From Cavia porcellus (taxonomy: Eukaryota; Chordata; Mammalia; Rodentia; Caviidae): a stretch of 64,000 nucleotides of DNA. A model generated the notes under the pieces. That model worked only from the letters and a program-made list of their open reading frames with translations. It was not told the DNA's origin and made no database searches. The DNA is taken from positions 1,116,001 through 1,180,000 of the forward strand of contig NW_026947543.1 in the NCBI RefSeq assembly GCF_034190915.1, given 5' to 3'. A program made the position numbers and the translations under genes. The stretch's first letter is position 1. Each line of letters starts with the position of its first letter. Positions 61,301-64,000 of the stretch are shown piece by piece.

Positions 61301-62208
61301 AGACAGAGCCAATTACTTCCCTCCACTTGTCAAAATATGTCAAATTTGCTAGATCACCACAAGTTCAAAGAAAATTCTGAGGCAACTTAGAGAGGTGAAT
61401 CAAATACTGCATGATTGGAATGGCTGTGGTTGTATGAGGTGGAAAGCTGCAGAGTTGGGCTGAAAATGTTCACAGAAATCCACAGGCTTGTGGTTGCAGG
61501 CAACCACACTGGGCTGAGATTGGCTGAACATCCCTGTGAGGTGGATTTTAGGCTCTAGGTTTGAAAATATAAAAGACTGGGATAGTCAAGTTTGGAACCC
61601 ATAGACCTCAGACATACCAAAAGGTTTTCCAATTACTTCCCTCCACTTCTCAAAATATGTCAAATTTTCTTGATCACTACAACTGTGAAAAAAAATTCTG
61701 AGGCAATATAGAGCGGCTAATCAAATACTGCATGATTGGAATGGCTGTGGCTGTATGAGTTGGAAAGCTGCAGAGTTGGGCTGAAACAGTTCACAGAAAT
61801 CCACAAGCTTGTGGTTGCCAGGCAACCACAATGGGCTGTGATTGGCTGAGCACCATTGTGAGCTGGACTTTAGGCTCTAGGATACAAGTGTGCAGTAGGA
61901 GACCTGAGTCACAATGCTGGGCGTTGCCATGGAGACCTCAGTGGCACAGAGGACCTTGTAGGGCAAGATTTAAATAGGATGAATATTCTTGGCCTGGTAT
62001 GCCACAATATTCTCTCCGAAGGCTTCACTGCTCAGAATTTGTGGATGGAAATGCTTGCCAATCTACACATTGATGTACTTTCAATGGGATATTAAATATG
62101 CCAGGGCCTGGCAGATGAACTCTGCCATGTCCTATCCTTGAGCATACGCTTTTCCCTTGTCATGTCAGTCATTTGGCTGAGTCCTGTTCCCTAAGCTATT
62201 CAGTCAAT
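58358..62208 (+). repeat. Array unit N (right subfamily)
   Basis: The unit is 3,851 bp. The SINE relic is at about 60570-60666. It has 'ggtgataagg' and 'aatatcccatgcc' like J and L, but 'ctgagattgg' like K and M, so it is a mosaic of the two types. The recurrent short frame is cut near its start (ggataggag, about 58440). Confidence 0.92.
61811..61976 (+). promoter_or_regulatory. Promoter-like block, unit N
   Basis: The palindrome is perfect (61811-61829), gttgccatggagac is at 61923-61936 and atttaaata at 61968-61976. The subrepeat 1 palindrome of this unit has lost one base (gtggttgcaggcaaccac, about 61490-61507). Confidence 0.5.
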
Positions 62209-64000
62209 ACTTGCTGGCATCATTCACCTGCAGTATAATAGCTTTATGTGATATTTCTCAGCAGAAATCCTCTGCAAGCACATAGCTTTGGATATGAGAG
62301 ACTGTGGTGGAAGTTGAATTACAAGGGCAGATATTTGAAAACAATGAAACAAGCCCCGAATAAGATCTTTACATGTTTCCCAGATGAATATGTTTGGAAA
62401 TATGGGGGAAGATGGAGATCAAGGCTGGGAAGAGTGCACACCCATTTCAAGGTACAAAAACCAGGGAAAAACATGGGCAAGCAAGAGAGCTGGTTAATCT
62501 GATGTAAAAATCTTTGATGATGAAAGGAAAATTATATTCTCATGATGATATAATCAGGCTATAGAAGTGAAGTTCTCATGTGGGTTGTCCTATGTGTGGC
62601 CTTCTGCATTGGGCAGTGGATGCAGGACAGGAGATCTTCAAATAAATCTGGTGGAACACAAAATACTGAAAAACATAATTCAGCCTAAATCCTGTGTATT
62701 CCTTCCCTTTGAGAACATATATGGATAATGTATGAAGTTTCAAAAGAGAAAATGTCTATTGGGTCATGGTTTCAACAATGAAATGGTCACTTCACATAAC
62801 ATTTTGAAGTTTGCTTTCACAGTTGCTCATGTACCAGGCCTGGGTAAAGCAGAATGCAGAGTAAGCCTCATCAATATTTGTGCATTCCATAAGTGGTTTT
62901 AAAACCAGTGAAACCCTTTGGACTTAGTGTTTGTATTTAATTGGTTGATTGGTTTTGCAAATTGTTTGTTTTCCTATTTTTAACTTTGTGAGTCAGGGAA
63001 GCCCTCACTCATAGTGATTTCGACCTCTCCAAAAGCTCTGAAGTTATTCATGTAACAGCTATTACATGCTATAAGTTTCTCCTATTAAAACTTGAAAGAC
63101 TAACAGACTCTGCTACTTTTCATCGAAATTCAGTGTTGGGCTAAGTTCAGGGTTGCACTTTTTACAAGTCCTTTGAAATGTGTCCTCCTCTAGTCACTGG
63201 TCGTGCTGGAATTTACTTTCTTGTGAAGACAGGATTTGAGCAAATTGACACAAGTACAGTTTGCCACTACTCTGGACACCTGGTTAAATATCGAGTTCCC
63301 TAAATGGTGTGTGTTTTACTTTGATCTCTGCTCACACTTTGCTCATCCAGTTAGAACCACAGGGCTCCAGGACATAGCGTTCCAGGCCTAAACAAGAAAA
63401 TTTCCATTCCGTTTTGGGAGTTCATTCGTCTCTCATAATTACTTTTTCCACAAATGTGTGCTTCAGGAGAGGCCCTGTCCAAATGTGGAGAGGCCCATTT
63501 TCATTCACTCACTTTCAGACTTTCTAAGATTTTCAGTTACTAGAGATTTGCCCAGACTTGCCATTGTCAAGGGACAGTGCACTTCACTTGAAATTGTGCA
63601 GTATTACTTCATGTGTCTCCGTGGAAATTCCACCAATGGGAAACTCTCGCTGTAGTCATCTCCAAGTGTTGCTGCGTAAGAAAATATAACTAACAAAGGA
63701 TATGGTTTCAAGCAGAATGAGGAAAGGAGGGATTATCTTTATTTCAGTGCAGGTTGACCTTTCAAAGAAACAGTAATTCCTATCAAATAGGAGGTAAAAT
63801 CTTTTGTAAAGAGACATGGACATGACACACTCAACTTTATGTCACTTTTTTCAAAACGCCAAGGGCATTTGAGAAATTCTTGGCTGCTGAATTGTCCCTT
63901 TTTGCAAATTTCTCTTAGGTAAGACACTCCAGCTTCATCAAACCATGGTACAGTTCCTTCCATGTAAAAAACCAAAGCAAAAAACAAAATAAATTAAAAC
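62209..64000 (+). repeat. Array unit O (right subfamily, cut by window end)
   Basis: Only the first 1,792 bp are present. They match units K-N through the A-rich stretch 'aaaccaaagcaaaaaac'. No new sequence appears before the window ends. Confidence 0.92.

Larger units (their letters stand above)
1..64000 (+). repeat. Tandem array of ~3.85-kb non-coding units (15 copies, A-O)
   Basis: The same roughly 3.85-kb sequence recurs head to tail across the whole window, always in one orientation, interrupted only by a provirus. The landmark acttgctgg plus atcattcacctgcagt recurs at intervals of 3,841-3,874 bp, apart from the first interval (3,553 bp) and the one holding the provirus. Copies are highly similar, with scattered substitutions and short indels. 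A complete unit contains, left to right, a unique AT-rich body, a decayed B1-like SINE at about position 2,200, a ~320-bp internal tandem duplication, and a promoter-like block at its right end. No stretch looks like a protein-coding gene, and no tRNA, rRNA or snoRNA was recognised. The array runs off both ends of the window, so its size is unknown. This is macrosatellite-like organisation; the name and chromosome are not recognised. Confidence 0.95.

Noticed and set aside
1..64000. CRISPR array or prokaryotic content
   Set aside because: Repeats are kilobases long with no short repeat-spacer pattern, and the retroviral and SINE content is mammalian.

Overview
The window is mouse-like (Mus) genomic DNA. 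It holds two things: a long head-to-tail array of a non-coding repeat unit of about 3.85 kb, and one nearly complete class I (gammaretrovirus-type) endogenous provirus inserted in that array on the minus strand. The mouse assignment rests on a provirus whose primer binding site matches the 3' end of tRNA-Gln (the hallmark of the murine GLN family), together with a decayed B1-like SINE in every unit. I do not recognise the 3.85-kb unit as a named satellite, and I cannot place it on a chromosome.

Layout. Fifteen units (called A to O here) fill the window, and both edges cut through the array. Phased on a shared landmark (acttgctgg), they start at 1, 3554, 7428, 11301, 15169, 19041, 22915, 26767, 39120, 42970, 46819, 50667, 54508, 58358 and 62209. 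Units B-F are about 3,868-3,874 bp and belong to one subfamily. H-O are about 3,841-3,851 bp and belong to a second, with the switch inside unit G near 25.2-25.5 kb. In the second half, alternate units share diagnostic variants, which suggests a two-unit (about 7.7 kb) higher-order repeat. Every unit except A has an internal tandem duplication of about 320 bp. Unit A has a single hybrid copy and is 3,553 bp.

Each complete unit ends with a block that looks like a TATA-type promoter facing right. It contains one or two RFX-type X-box palindromes, inverted CCAAT motifs, an AP-1-like TGAGTCA, a further X-box-like site, and TTTAAATA about 30 bp beyond that. The open reading frames in the units are short. 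The longest recurrent one begins at GTG, is broken in four of the fifteen copies and changes mostly at amino-acid-altering sites, so I treat the units as non-coding and possibly transcribed.

The provirus (28167-36665, minus strand) has two 499-bp LTRs that differ at 7 positions, a 4-bp ACTT target duplication, a tRNA-Gln primer site, a polypurine tract, and gag, pol and env in the usual order. gag has an in-frame TGA before nucleocapsid and a frame change at an 11-A tract. pol has a frame change in RNase H. env is an uninterrupted 606-codon frame with all the expected landmarks. As it stands the element could not make a complete Gag or Pol, but it keeps an Env reading frame. It sits in only one unit, so it dates the array locally: it inserted after that unit existed and has not been copied with it inside this window.
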